DNA of 64,000 bases from assembly GCA_902167325.1 (NCBI GenBank), contig LR632930.1, forward strand, positions 310,001-374,000, given 5' to 3'. The notes under the pieces are model-generated. The model did not search any database. It was not told where the DNA came from and worked only from the letters and a program-made list of their open reading frames with translations. Source of the DNA: Chitinophaga pinensis (GTDB lineage Bacteria; Bacteroidota; Bacteroidia; Chitinophagales; Chitinophagaceae). Positions 28,023 through 37,758 of this stretch are shown one piece after another. Each line of letters opens with the position of its first letter. The first letter of the stretch is position 1. A program made the position numbers and the translations under genes.

Positions 28023-28325
28023 TCAGGGTTTGCGGCCGGTATGAAAGTAAGTTTGGATGGATTTGACGTAGTCCTGAAATGCCGTTTCTCCTTTTGCGGT
28101 GATGTGGCAAATGGTGAGTGGATAATTATCCTTGAATTGCTTGGTGACTTCTATATACTCCGCTTCTTTCAGCTTATTGATCTGCACACTGAGGTTGCCC
28201 GCCGTTGCGTTCGTCTTCTCCTTCAATACGGTAAATTCCGCTTCTTTCTCACGCATCAGCACAGACATTACGGCCAGCCGCAACTGGGAGTGTAACACCG
28301 GGTCCAGTTCTTTAAACACCATCAC
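28023..28325 (-). CDS. Winged-helix transcriptional regulator (100 aa)
   Basis: A compact DNA-binding protein with a MarR/ArsR-like winged-helix fold: LDPVLHSQLRLAVMSVLM (helix 1), EFTVLKEKTNATAGNLSVQINKLKEAEYIEV (helix-turn-helix), and CHITAKGETAFQDYVKSI (wing and last helix). This resembles the single-domain HTH_34 type. It is last in the TonB receptor-TPR-regulator run and is a candidate autoregulator of that operon, which is an inference. Confidence 0.8.
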   Translation of the reverse strand: MMVFKELDPVLHSQLRLAVMSVLMREKEAEFTVLKEKTNATAGNLSVQINKLKEAEYIEVTKQFKDNYPLTICHITAKGETAFQDYVKSIQTYFHTGRKP

Positions 28326-28390
28326 GATCGTTTGGATTACAAAAAATAACTTCGGGCGGAAAGCATGTTCCGCCCGTAAAATATAAAAAA

Positions 28391-29035
28391 TTAAGGAACC
28401 ATTTTCAGCAACTCCTTCGTATAGGCTTCACCCCAACGCGGTGCAATATTGCTCTCCGGCTTAAAGGTTGTGTATTTCTGCAATGCCAGATTAAACATTT
28501 CCTTCGCCTTCACCTTGCTGCCGCCGAAAGCTTCGGGCGTAAACAGCAGGTTTTGCCCCTGCAGCATGTACACACGCGGGTTCTCCGGATTCAGCGTACG
28601 TGCTTTCTCCAACAGCTCGGCAGACTCAGTTCCATACCGCATACCGCGCGACATAGGATCTACCGCGATGCGCGAAGATGCGATTAGCGACAACAGGCAG
28701 GAAAGTTCGGAATCCTGCCCTTTCAACGCTACTGCTTTTTCTGCCAGCAGAGATGCTTTGTCGGAGATGGGATCTACTTTGGTTTTGTCTTCTGTCATGA
28801 AGGCTTCGTTCACGAGGCAATAAGCAGCATAATAATACGGGAGCCATTGCGTTTTCTCGGCTTCGGCGATACGTTCAAAGGTATTTGCCAGCGTGTGCAG
28901 GTTCGCGGGCTTAAAGGTGCTGAAACTGTCCAGCAGCGATACCTGCTGCTGCATGGCGGTCTCGTAACGGTCCTGCGCGGAAGCGTTGCTTGTTACAACG
29001 GCCAGCAGTAAAAGATAAGCAAGAATGGATTTCAT
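28391..29035 (-). CDS. Exported TPR-like protein of unknown function
   Basis: The 214-aa product has a signal peptide (MKSILAYLLLLAVVTSNASAQ) and helical repeats that look TPR-like (YYYAAYCLVNEAFM, ELLEKARTLNPENPRVYMLQGQNLL, AKEMFNLALQKYTTFKPES). It lies 34 bp downstream of a TonB-dependent receptor and 65 bp upstream of a winged-helix regulator on the same strand. A periplasmic accessory role in that uptake operon is the simplest guess. Confidence 0.65.
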   Translation of the reverse strand: MKSILAYLLLLAVVTSNASAQDRYETAMQQQVSLLDSFSTFKPANLHTLANTFERIAEAEKTQWLPYYYAAYCLVNEAFMTEDKTKVDPISDKASLLAEKAVALKGQDSELSCLLSLIASSRIAVDPMSRGMRYGTESAELLEKARTLNPENPRVYMLQGQNLLFTPEAFGGSKVKAKEMFNLALQKYTTFKPESNIAPRWGEAYTKELLKMVP

Positions 29036-29069
29036 ATTGTCGGATTAAAGGGTTGATGATGAGATATTG

Positions 29070-31226
29070 TTATTGACGGTCTATCATTTCCTGGCGGCGG
29101 TCCATACCAAAGCTCATGAACATACCCACATAAAAGAACCGGGGCGCCATTGGCTCCACTACCCTGCTGCGCAGTTTATCTGTCGAATACCGGAAGCCAT
29201 ACTGCTGCTCCGTGCCGAGCACGTTGCTCATGGTGAACACAAAAACGGTAAACGCCTTGCCTACAGTAGTGAGGTAGTTGACATTGATGCTGAGTGTATT
29301 GAGATTGCGCGTCCTGTCTTTCATAAACTCAATTTCCGGGCGGCTCGGATTGTAGTAAGGGCGCCCTGTTGCGAAGGTGTATGTACCTCCCAGGTTAAGC
29401 TGCCATGCAGGGATGTAATGTTTGTACACCAGCGTAGCGGTATGCTCTGCCGCAAAGTCGGGCTGCACTTCATACGGGTAATTCAGGTGATCGCGTTTGG
29501 TATCGAGCCAGGAATAAGAGATCCAGTAATCGGCATTCTTGATGAGCTTTTTATCGCGCCAGAAAAGCTCCGCTCCTTTGGCATAACCGGTGCCCCTGTT
29601 ATTAAAAGTCGGTACTGTTTTGATAAGGTCGTGATATTGTTTGTAGAAAAACTCCGTGCGGAACACGCGGAACTGTGAGATGTGCTGATAGCTGGCGATG
29701 TAATGCGTGGCACGCATGTAACCGAGGTTATGATCGAAGCGGAGATATTGCTGTTCCGGTTTCTGGTAGAACTCCCCATAGGCCAGCGCCACCTGGCTCT
29801 TTGCATCCACTTTATAGGCGATGGAAGCACGCGGGGCAATGTTGGGAGAACGGAGCAGCGAAGAGTATTCATACCGTGTACCAAGCCGCCCTACAAACCG
29901 AGGTGTAAAATATATATCAGCTTCCGCGAAAGATGCGGTGTAGCCGTCTACATAATCGGCCTGTAATTCATTAAACTTCGAACCTTCTGTTCCATACTGA
30001 TATTCGCTGCCGAGGCGGAGCACGGAAAACTTACCGAGGTTCTTCGAAAGCACTGCCCGGAACTGTGAGAGATCCTGCCGGGTGCGGATGCGCGTGGGGC
30101 TGAGCTGCACGCCAATAGTATCCATGGAAATACGGTCGCGGTTGGTGCTGTAAGATGTTCCCAGCTGGATCTTCCAGCCTTTACCTAAACTTTCCTTCCA
30201 GGACACATTCGTATAGAGGTATTGGTTGGTAAGCCTGAACTCTTCGTCCTTCCCCGGGTACTCAAGACTTTCGCCCCTGAATCCGAAACGGCCCCAGGAA
30301 CCCATCACAAAGATCTTGAGCATGCCGTTGCGGGATGTCTTGAGTCGGTAATTGGCGGAAGAGTTCACGAACTCCGGCGATACTACCGGATCCTGCTTTT
30401 GTTTCATCAGTTTGAAATACGGCCAGAGGTTCACATAATCCAATTCGAAACCATAGCCTTTCTTTTTGTCTTTAGACAGTTTATCCACACCTACAGCAGG
30501 CCCTACTGAACCGATGCCCAAAGTATAAGACGAACGCTCCGGCAGGTCTATCGACTCTAAAACGAGTGCAGAGCTGAGGCCCTGACCATATTGGGCGGAG
30601 TAACCGCCACTGCTGAAAGTAGTGCCTTTAAAAAGGAACGGAGAAAAACGGCCGCGTGCCGCAAAGTCGGGCATACCACTGCTAAAGGGATTACGAACGA
30701 TCATACCATCGATGAAGGTTTGTGTTTCGTACCCGGTTCCCCCACGAACAAAGAGCCCTTCCTTCTCCCCCACCTGCTGTGCGCCGGGCAGGGTTTTAAG
30801 CGCACTTACGATATCGGCATTGGCACCGGCGGTGGTCACAATATCGAGCGGCTTCAGCACGGTATTTTTTTTCTCGTCGCTGGCTTCGAAGCTCCCGGCG
30901 GAGATGGTCACCATCTTCAGCTCGTTCACCGTTTCTTTAAGGATGAGAAGTAAGGGTGCTGAAGAAGAAAGGTCGGCCTTCACTTCAATGGAACCATAGC
31001 CGGTAAGTGATGCCGTAATGAGCCGCTCGCCCTTTTCGGAAGTGGTAAAGGTAAAAGTTCCGTCTTTCGCGGTGGTAGCCCCGTCGTAGGAACCTACAAG
31101 CGCAATATTTACGCCTGCAAGGGGCCTTTTTCGGGCGTCAGTCACTTTTCCGGATATAACAGTCTGCGCATGCAGCAATACCGGAAATAACAGGCAAATC
31201 AGAGTTATAAATGGCTTATACATCAT
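29070..31226 (-). CDS. TonB-dependent outer-membrane receptor (718 aa)
   Basis: Energised outer-membrane transporter. In order: signal peptide (about 1-20), a carboxypeptidase-like regulatory beta-sandwich (SGKVTDARKRPLAGVNIALVG, about 25-100), a plug domain (DIVSALKTLPGAQQVGEKEGLFVRGG), and a beta-barrel to the C-terminus (VNYLTTVGKAFTVFV, RFFYVGMFMSFGMD). The product ends with a short polar tail (RRQEMIDRQ) beyond the last barrel strand. No SusD partner follows; instead there is a TPR protein and a regulator. The substrate is unknown. Confidence 0.9.
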   Translation of the reverse strand: MMYKPFITLICLLFPVLLHAQTVISGKVTDARKRPLAGVNIALVGSYDGATTAKDGTFTFTTSEKGERLITASLTGYGSIEVKADLSSSAPLLLILKETVNELKMVTISAGSFEASDEKKNTVLKPLDIVTTAGANADIVSALKTLPGAQQVGEKEGLFVRGGTGYETQTFIDGMIVRNPFSSGMPDFAARGRFSPFLFKGTTFSSGGYSAQYGQGLSSALVLESIDLPERSSYTLGIGSVGPAVGVDKLSKDKKKGYGFELDYVNLWPYFKLMKQKQDPVVSPEFVNSSANYRLKTSRNGMLKIFVMGSWGRFGFRGESLEYPGKDEEFRLTNQYLYTNVSWKESLGKGWKIQLGTSYSTNRDRISMDTIGVQLSPTRIRTRQDLSQFRAVLSKNLGKFSVLRLGSEYQYGTEGSKFNELQADYVDGYTASFAEADIYFTPRFVGRLGTRYEYSSLLRSPNIAPRASIAYKVDAKSQVALAYGEFYQKPEQQYLRFDHNLGYMRATHYIASYQHISQFRVFRTEFFYKQYHDLIKTVPTFNNRGTGYAKGAELFWRDKKLIKNADYWISYSWLDTKRDHLNYPYEVQPDFAAEHTATLVYKHYIPAWQLNLGGTYTFATGRPYYNPSRPEIEFMKDRTRNLNTLSINVNYLTTVGKAFTVFVFTMSNVLGTEQQYGFRYSTDKLRSRVVEPMAPRFFYVGMFMSFGMDRRQEMIDRQ

Positions 31227-31249
31227 ATAGTCAGGCAGGAATGATGGAT

Positions 31250-31281
31250 CAAAACTAATTCAGTTTATTTTATAAACCAAA
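31250..31281 (-). promoter_or_regulatory. Promoter with overlapping palindrome for the 29070-31226 operon
   Basis: On the minus strand TTTG (31278-31281), a 20-bp spacer and TAGTTTTG (31250-31257) match the Bacteroidota consensus. The spacer contains the inverted repeat GTTTAT-AAA-ATAAAC (31263-31277), a plausible operator for the winged-helix protein at the end of the operon. Confidence 0.45.
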
Positions 31282-31416
31282 TTACACACTAAATTATATT
31301 ATAAGTTAAAACATCTATCTTACTTAGGGGCGCCTCCTGTTGCAATCGTTCCTGCCAAAGCTACAGCAGTGTTTTCATATACTTAAATTCTTTAGTTCCG
31401 GGGGTAATTACCCAAT

Positions 31417-31450
31417 AAAAAAGGCCCCCTGCATGCAGGGGGCCTTTTCA
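31417..31450 (-). terminator. Terminator after atpA
   Basis: AAGGCCCCCTGC and GCAGGGGGCCTT form a long perfect stem followed on the minus strand by T-rich sequence, 19 bp after the atpA stop. It marks the end of the atp operon. Confidence 0.9.
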
Positions 31451-31468
31451 GATTATATGAGCAATGGC

Positions 31469-33047
31469 TTAAGCGAAGCGGGGCTTCAGCTCGTCGGCCA
31501 GGGCAACCATTTTCTTGATGCCGTCTTCAGGCAGATTGCCTTTCTTGAACTCTCCGAGTACTTCGGGCAGGCGCACTTCCATTTCATTCAGGAAAGCGTC
31601 TTCGAAAGCACGGATGTTCTTAACGGGCACTTCACGGAGCAGACCGTTGGTACCGAGGTAGATGATAGCTACCTGTTTTTTCCACGGAGAACGGGCTGAA
31701 CTGCGGTTGTTTCAGGATTTCCACGTTACGGGCACCTTTATCCAGTACAGATTTAGTGGCAGCATCGAGGTCACCACCGAATTTGGAGAAGGCTTCCATT
31801 TCGCGGTACATCGCCTGGTCAAGCTTCAGGGTTCCGGATACTTTCTTCATGGATTTGATCTGCGCGTTACCACCTACACGGGATACGGAGATACCCACGT
31901 TGATCGCAGGACGGATACCGGCGTTGAACAGGTTGTTCTCAAGGAAGATCTGTCCGTCGGTGATGGAGATTACGTTCGTGGGAATGTAAGCAGATACGTC
32001 ACCGGCCTGTGTTTCGATGATAGGCAGAGCGGTCAGTGAACCACCACCTTTCACGAGGTGCCTGATAGAATCCGGGAGGTCGTTCATCTGCTGAGCGATG
32101 TCGTCTTTCGCGATCACCTTAGCGGCGCGCTCGAGCAAACGGCTGTGCAGGTAGAATACGTCACCAGGATATGCTTCACGTCCGGGAGGACGGCGGAGCA
32201 GCAGGGACACCTCACGGTAAGCTACGGCTTGTTTGGACAGGTCATCATAGATGATCAGTGCAGGGCGGCCGGTATCACGGAAGAACTCACCGATTGCCGC
32301 GCCGGCGAACGGAGCGTAGAACTGGAGAGGAGCCGGATCAGCTGCAGAAGCTGCTACGATGGTAGTGTAGGCCATAGCGCCGCTTTCCTGCAGGGTTTTC
32401 ATAACACCTGCAACGGTGGAGGCTTTCTGGCCGATAGCTACGTATATGCAATAAACGGGTTTGCCCGCTTCGTAAAATTCTTTCTGATTGATGATGGCAT
32501 CGATACAGATGGCGGTTTTACCGGTCTGACGGTCACCAATTACCAGCTCACGCTGGCCGCGGCCGATGGGGATCATGGCATCGATCGCCTTGATACCTGT
32601 TTGCAGCGGTTCTTTAACGGGTTCACGGTAGATTACACCGGGAGCTTTACGTTCCAGGGGCATTTCATACAGTTCGCCGGTGATGGGACCTTTACCGTCG
32701 ATCGCTTCACCGAGGGTATTTACCACACGGCCTACCATGCCTTCACCTACCTTAATGGAGGCGATTTTACCGGTACGGCGAACGGTGTCACCTTCTTTGA
32801 TGTTTCTGTACTCACCCATCAATACCACACCCACGTTGTCCTCTTCCAGGTTCAAAGCGATCGCTTTCACGCCGCTTTCGAACTCTACGAGTTCACCGGA
32901 ACGAACATTGTTCAGTCCATATACACGGGCGATACCGTCACCCACCTGCAGTACCGTGCCTACTTCTTCCAGTTCCGCGGAAGCGTTGAAGTTGCTCAGT
33001 TGCTGGCGTAATATCGCCGAAATTTCATCTGGTTTAATGTCAACCAT
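31469..33047 (-). CDS. atpA: F1 ATP synthase subunit alpha, with an apparent one-base frameshift
   Basis: Non-catalytic nucleotide-binding subunit of F1. From [10 protein letters not shown] the frame reads normally through Walker [11 protein letters not shown] and the [26 protein letters not shown] signature to [16 protein letters not shown], then breaks and stops after 471 aa. Removing one A from the six-A run at 31676-31681 (minus strand) restores [17 protein letters not shown] through ELKPRFA and a stop at 31469. The total is then 525 aa, the expected length. The gene is essential for the complex, so a sequencing error is the likeliest cause; transcriptional slippage on the A-run is an alternative. 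Fifth gene of atpBEFHA. Confidence 0.93.
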
Positions 33048-33137
33048 CGTTATGATTTTTTAAAGAGTCGTTAAGGTTTATTGTTATAACGACAACAGCT
33101 TTGCGGTTACGCAGCGGCTGCTGTATCAATTGCTTAA

Positions 33138-33698
33138 TTAGCGGATATTGGAAACATAGATGTTCTGGAGGAACTGCTTCTTAATATCTTTCAGGTCGCG
33201 CAGTACGGAAGCGTCAAACAGATCGTTGCCCGTTTCCAGAACGAAGCCGCCGATCAGTTCAGGGTTTACCTGCGTTTCCAGTTCTATTTTGCGGCCGGCG
33301 GAAGTTTCCACCTTTTCGCGGATCAGGTTCAGCAGGGATGCATCCAGCGGAGCGGCCGAAGTCAGTTTCACACGGGAAATGCCTTTCAGTGTGTTATACT
33401 GTTTTTCGAACTCACCGGCGATCTGAGCCAGCACGCTTTCGCGGCCTTTCTGCGTTACGAGACGGATGAAGGCGGAAGTAATTCCGCTGATCTTACCGTC
33501 CAGGATGGCGCCCATGATCTTGATCTTCTTGTCGGCCTTAATGATGGGGCTTTTCAGCAGCGCTACCACATCGGCATTGCTGCGGGTGATGGACTGCAGC
33601 AGCAGCATGTCGCCATGCACCGCTTCCAGTTCATTCTGTGCCACCGCCAGGTCGATCAGCGATTTCGCATACCTGTTAGCTAAACGGGGATTCTGCAT
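33138..33698 (-). CDS. atpH: F1 ATP synthase subunit delta
   Basis: Stalk subunit joining F1 to the peripheral b-subunit stalk. The 186-aa product has the N-terminal helical domain (NPRLANRYAKSLIDLAVAQN) and the C-terminal signature (NPELIGGFVLETGNDLFDASVLRDLKDIKKQF). It lies between atpF (23 bp) and atpA (90 bp). Confidence 0.94.
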   Translation of the reverse strand: MQNPRLANRYAKSLIDLAVAQNELEAVHGDMLLLQSITRSNADVVALLKSPIIKADKKIKIMGAILDGKISGITSAFIRLVTQKGRESVLAQIAGEFEKQYNTLKGISRVKLTSAAPLDASLLNLIREKVETSAGRKIELETQVNPELIGGFVLETGNDLFDASVLRDLKDIKKQFLQNIYVSNIR

Positions 33699-33721
33699 AT
33701 TCTTTTATTCAGCCGTTTTAA

Positions 33722-34216
33722 TTAGTTCATTTTGATTTCTCCGGCCAGTTGCTTGATGTAAGCTTCCTGGTTAGCCCTGTCAGACAGTTCTTTACGGAGT
33801 ACTTTCTCGGATACTTCTATCACGAGGGCGCCCACCTGGTTTTTCACGTCGGTGAGTGCAGCCATCTTCTGGTTCTCGATGGCAACAGCAGCTTCGGCGA
33901 TGATCTTCTTCGCCTGTGCCTGTGCCTGTTCTTTCGCTTCACGGATGATCTGCTCTTTCGCGTCTTTCGCTTCTTTGAGGATAGCACTGCGTTCTGCTTT
34001 CGCTTCTGCCAGTACATGCTCGTGCTCGGCTTTCATCTGCGCCATTTCTTCTTTCACGCGCTCTGCGGTGGCGATAGACTCGGAGATGGAATCTTCCCTT
34101 TCTTTCAGGGTGGAGAGGATGGGCTTCCAGGCAAATTTCTTCAGAATCAGGAGAACGATAATGAAGATCACGAATGAGATGACAAATAAGCCTAAGCCGG
34201 GAATCAACAGATCCAT
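33722..34216 (-). CDS. atpF: F0 ATP synthase subunit b
   Basis: Peripheral stalk subunit. The 164-aa protein has one N-terminal membrane helix (about 5-26, GLGLFVISFVIFIIVLLILKK) and a long charged coiled coil (about 35-145) rich in Ala, Glu and Lys, as expected. Third gene of the atp operon. Confidence 0.94.
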   Translation of the reverse strand: MDLLIPGLGLFVISFVIFIIVLLILKKFAWKPILSTLKEREDSISESIATAERVKEEMAQMKAEHEHVLAEAKAERSAILKEAKDAKEQIIREAKEQAQAQAKKIIAEAAVAIENQKMAALTDVKNQVGALVIEVSEKVLRKELSDRANQEAYIKQLAGEIKMN

Positions 34217-34307
34217 ATATCTAGTTATTTATGAGTTGTGCTTTGCGTAAAATAGAGATTACTGCATCCTTTGCCCTTTGCGCGGGATGCAGTAAAAAGT
34301 TCTGCGA

Positions 34308-34589
<282 letters not shown>

Positions 34590-34606
34590 TTAGATTAAAC
34601 GTTTGA

Positions 34607-35725
34607 TTAGTGATGATCGCCCTGATGCTCCATGGCCTGACCGATGAATACAGCGGTAAGGTTGGCAAAGATGAACGCCTGGATGAAAGCTACCAGCAGC
34701 TCCAGCATCATCATCACAATGTTAAATGCGATCGTGATGGGAAGGAAGCCGTAACCCGCAACTTTACTCAGGGATCCGAAAATAAACACGAGGGAGATAA
34801 TGCTCAGGATAATGATGTGGCCTGCCAGGATGTTGGCGAAAAGCCGTATCATCAGCGACAGGGGTTTGGTGAACACACCAATCAGCTCCACCGGAGCCAG
34901 GATGATCTTCACACCACCGGGTACCGGGGGGTTGAAGATGTGCGCCCAGAAGTGACGGTTGGTAGCAGCCATCATGGCAATGAAAGAGATCAGTGCCAGT
35001 GCAGCAGTTACCGCAATGTTACCCGTTACGTTAGCCGAACCAGGTACCAGACCCAGCAGGTTGTTGATCAGGATAAAGAAGAAAATAGTCAGAATGAATG
35101 GAGTGTACTTCTCACCTTTAGCGCCGGGGATGTTCGGGCGAACAACCTCATCACGCATAAAGAGAATCACCGGCTCCACCAGGCTCTGAAAGCCTTTTGG
35201 CGCCTGACGGTGGCCGCGGATGCGGTACGCCTTGGCAACCTGCAGCATCAGGAACACCAGCAAAGCCGAGCCAAACAGCAGGAATGCAATGTTCTTGGTG
35301 ATAGACAGGTCGTAGATCTTCTCCCCGGTAGGGTTATCCTGCGCATCCACCGCAATCACACTACCCTCAGGGTACTGCGCAGCTGTCAGATGTTTGGACT
35401 CCAGGTAATGCGCGTCTACCAGACGGTATCCGTCATAAGATGAATGACCATGATGGAACTGGGAAGACGAGAACATGGAAAAGCCCCGTGCCTGATTATA
35501 AATAATCACAGGCAAAGGAACCGTTACATGAACATCTCCCACATCCAGGATATGCCAGTCATGTGCATCCTTCACGTGGCCAAGAATTACTTCTTTGGCG
35601 TTAAAACCTTTCTTTTCTTCATGACCTTCTGATGCATACGCAGTGGTAAATGTACCGCAAACGGTCATAAAAAATACCGTTATCAGGGCTACCAGCTTAT
35701 ATTTGAACCGATTCAAGGAAACCAC
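34607..35725 (-). CDS. atpB: F0 ATP synthase subunit a
   Basis: Stator subunit forming the proton half-channels. The 372-aa protein begins at a GTG (35725). It has a signal-like N-terminus (LVALITVFFMTVCGTFTTAYAS) and a long periplasmic extension of about 120 residues, both common in Bacteroidota. Then come the membrane helices, with the essential Arg in LSLMIRLFANILAGH. It heads the atp operon. Confidence 0.94.
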   Translation of the reverse strand: MVSLNRFKYKLVALITVFFMTVCGTFTTAYASEGHEEKKGFNAKEVILGHVKDAHDWHILDVGDVHVTVPLPVIIYNQARGFSMFSSSQFHHGHSSYDGYRLVDAHYLESKHLTAAQYPEGSVIAVDAQDNPTGEKIYDLSITKNIAFLLFGSALLVFLMLQVAKAYRIRGHRQAPKGFQSLVEPVILFMRDEVVRPNIPGAKGEKYTPFILTIFFFILINNLLGLVPGSANVTGNIAVTAALALISFIAMMAATNRHFWAHIFNPPVPGGVKIILAPVELIGVFTKPLSLMIRLFANILAGHIIILSIISLVFIFGSLSKVAGYGFLPITIAFNIVMMMLELLVAFIQAFIFANLTAVFIGQAMEHQGDHH

Positions 35726-35744
35726 GTTTTTCTGAAATTTTGTG

Positions 35745-35752
35745 CAAAGGTA
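35745..35752 (-). promoter_or_regulatory. Candidate -7 element of the atp operon
   Basis: TACCTTTG on the minus strand matches TAnnTTTG and lies 20 bp before the atpB GTG. No clear -33 TTTG is seen at the standard distance. Confidence 0.4.
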
Positions 35753-35991
35753 ACCGATTTTATATTAAATAGTATGGGACGATAAAAAAACTGACGAGGA
35801 TCATGTTACCCCACCCCTTCCACTCCAATTCATTCATTATCAGTCAGTAAAACAACGAAGACCCACCGTAAAGGCAGGCCCTCCCACTTCTTTGCAGCCC
35901 TCCCGATGGCATTTTTTATCACCATCCGGCCCTTAGCGTATAATCGACAATAAGTCTTTTGGTTATTCTTATTAAGAAATTAAATCATGCT

Positions 35992-37758
35992 TCAAGCGGT
36001 ACTCCCCGATGTCTGAAACTGCATCATGTACAGTTTGTGGTAATACCCCTCCAGCTTCAGCAGCTCGTCATGCGTTCCGGCCTCCCGCACCTCACCTTTA
36101 TCCAGCACGATGATCTGGTCGGCCTTGCTGATCGTACTCAGCCGGTGCGCAATCACGATTGCCGTACGCCCCGCAATCAGCTTTTCGATCGCATGCTGGA
36201 TCAGCTGCTCCGATTCGGTATCTACAGACGAGGTAGCCTCGTCAAGGATGAGGACCGCCGGGTCGTACAACAGCGCCCTGATGAAGGAGATCAATTGCCG
36301 CTGTCCCAGAGACAGGGTGCTGCCACGTTCCATCACCGGGTAATCGTACCCGCCGGGCAATTGCAGGATAAAATCATGCATCCCTATGAGCTTCGCGGCC
36401 CCTTCCACCTGCTCCCGTGTAATGGCGGGGTTGCGCAGGGTAATATTGTCGAATATAGACCCGGAGAACAGGAACACATCCTGTAGCACCACCCCTATCC
36501 GGCTCCGCAGTTCCCCCAGCTGGTAATCTTCCAGTTTTACCCCATCGATGGTGATCGTCCCTTTCTGTATTTCATACAGCCGGTTGAGGATACTGATGAT
36601 GGTGGTTTTACCACTCCCCGTATGCCCCACCAATGCAATGGTTTGCCCCGGCTTAGCATGGAAACTAACGTCCTTCAGCACATGCCGGTCGTCTTTATAG
36701 GCAAACCAAACCCTGTCGAACCGGATATCGCCCTTCATTTCCTTAGCGGTGTGCGTACCGTGGTCTGGCATAAATTCTTCACTGTCCAGCAGCTTAAACA
36801 CTCTTTCGCTGGCCACCATTCCCATCTGCAGGGTATTGAACTTATCGGCCAGGATGCGGAGCGGGCGGAACAGCATGTTGAGGTACATGATAAATGCGAT
36901 CATCACCCCCTGCGTTACTTCATAGTTCAGCACCATGTTGGCGCCCCACCATACCATCAGCCCCAGCGAAATGGCGAGGATGATTTCCACGATCGGGAAA
37001 AAGACGGAATAGGCGAAAATGGCATCGATATTGGCTTTGCGGTGGTCTTTGTTGATGGTCCGGAACTTCCCGAACTCCCGGTTCTCTGCAGAAAAGGCCT
37101 GCACCACCGTCATCCCCGTAATATGTTCCTGCACAAAGGCATTGAGTGCCGCCACGGCGTTACGCACCCGGTGGAACGATTTGTTCACTGCCTCTTTGAA
37201 CCAGTACGTGGCCAATATCAGCACCGGGAACGGACTGAGGCTCACCAGCGTCAGCCGCCAGTCTTCCGCGAACATCACCCCAAGTATAGCCATGATCATG
37301 AGCACATCCGCCACAATGGAGATGATCCCTTCCGAGAATATATCGTTGATGGCTTCAATATCGTTGATGGTCCGCGTGGTAAGGGTACCTATGGGCGTAC
37401 GGTCGAAGAAACCGAGGTTCAGGCGTACCACTTTCCGGTACACCGCTACCCGCAGATCCTTGATGACGGATTGACCCAGCCAGTTGGTGATGTAGGAGAA
37501 GAAAAACCTTACCGCAGTTTCCACCAGCAACAAACCTATTTGCACGATGGTGATCAGCACCAGCATTTGCGTCCACTGGTTGGTAATGTACTTATCCACC
37601 GTTTGCTGGATAAGCCAGGGCCTCACCGGAGAAATGAGCGCCAGCAGTACCGTCAGGAACATGGATACGTAAAAATAGCGCCGGTAAGGCGCCGCAAATG
37701 AGAATACGCGCTTCAGCAAACTGAAGTCAAAAACCCGCCTGGACTTGTCTTTATTCAT
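35992..37758 (-). CDS. ABC exporter, fused membrane and ATPase domains (MsbA-like)
   Basis: Half-transporter of 588 aa (start MNKDKSRRVFDF at 37758; the longer frame adds an unlikely 15 residues). Six membrane helices (about 1-310) precede a nucleotide-binding domain with Walker A GHTGSGKTT, the signature motif LSLGQRQ (Leu replaces the usual second Gly of LSGGQ), Walker B VLILDEATSSVD and the H-loop IAHRLSTI. It probably exports lipids, peptides or drugs as a homodimer; the substrate is unknown. Confidence 0.9.
   Translation of the reverse strand: MNKDKSRRVFDFSLLKRVFSFAAPYRRYFYVSMFLTVLLALISPVRPWLIQQTVDKYITNQWTQMLVLITIVQIGLLLVETAVRFFFSYITNWLGQSVIKDLRVAVYRKVVRLNLGFFDRTPIGTLTTRTINDIEAINDIFSEGIISIVADVLMIMAILGVMFAEDWRLTLVSLSPFPVLILATYWFKEAVNKSFHRVRNAVAALNAFVQEHITGMTVVQAFSAENREFGKFRTINKDHRKANIDAIFAYSVFFPIVEIILAISLGLMVWWGANMVLNYEVTQGVMIAFIMYLNMLFRPLRILADKFNTLQMGMVASERVFKLLDSEEFMPDHGTHTAKEMKGDIRFDRVWFAYKDDRHVLKDVSFHAKPGQTIALVGHTGSGKTTIISILNRLYEIQKGTITIDGVKLEDYQLGELRSRIGVVLQDVFLFSGSIFDNITLRNPAITREQVEGAAKLIGMHDFILQLPGGYDYPVMERGSTLSLGQRQLISFIRALLYDPAVLILDEATSSVDTESEQLIQHAIEKLIAGRTAIVIAHRLSTISKADQIIVLDKGEVREAGTHDELLKLEGYYHKLYMMQFQTSGSTA

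Noticed and set aside
31660-31700. Programmed -1 ribosomal frameshift in atpA
   Set aside because: The A-run looks slippery, but restoring the frame needs a +1 (or -2) shift, not -1, and the subunit is not known to use frameshifting. Sequencing error or transcriptional slippage is more likely.
32058-33011. 317-codon plus-strand frame opposite atpA
   Set aside because: Shadow of the conserved alpha-subunit sequence; no independent features.
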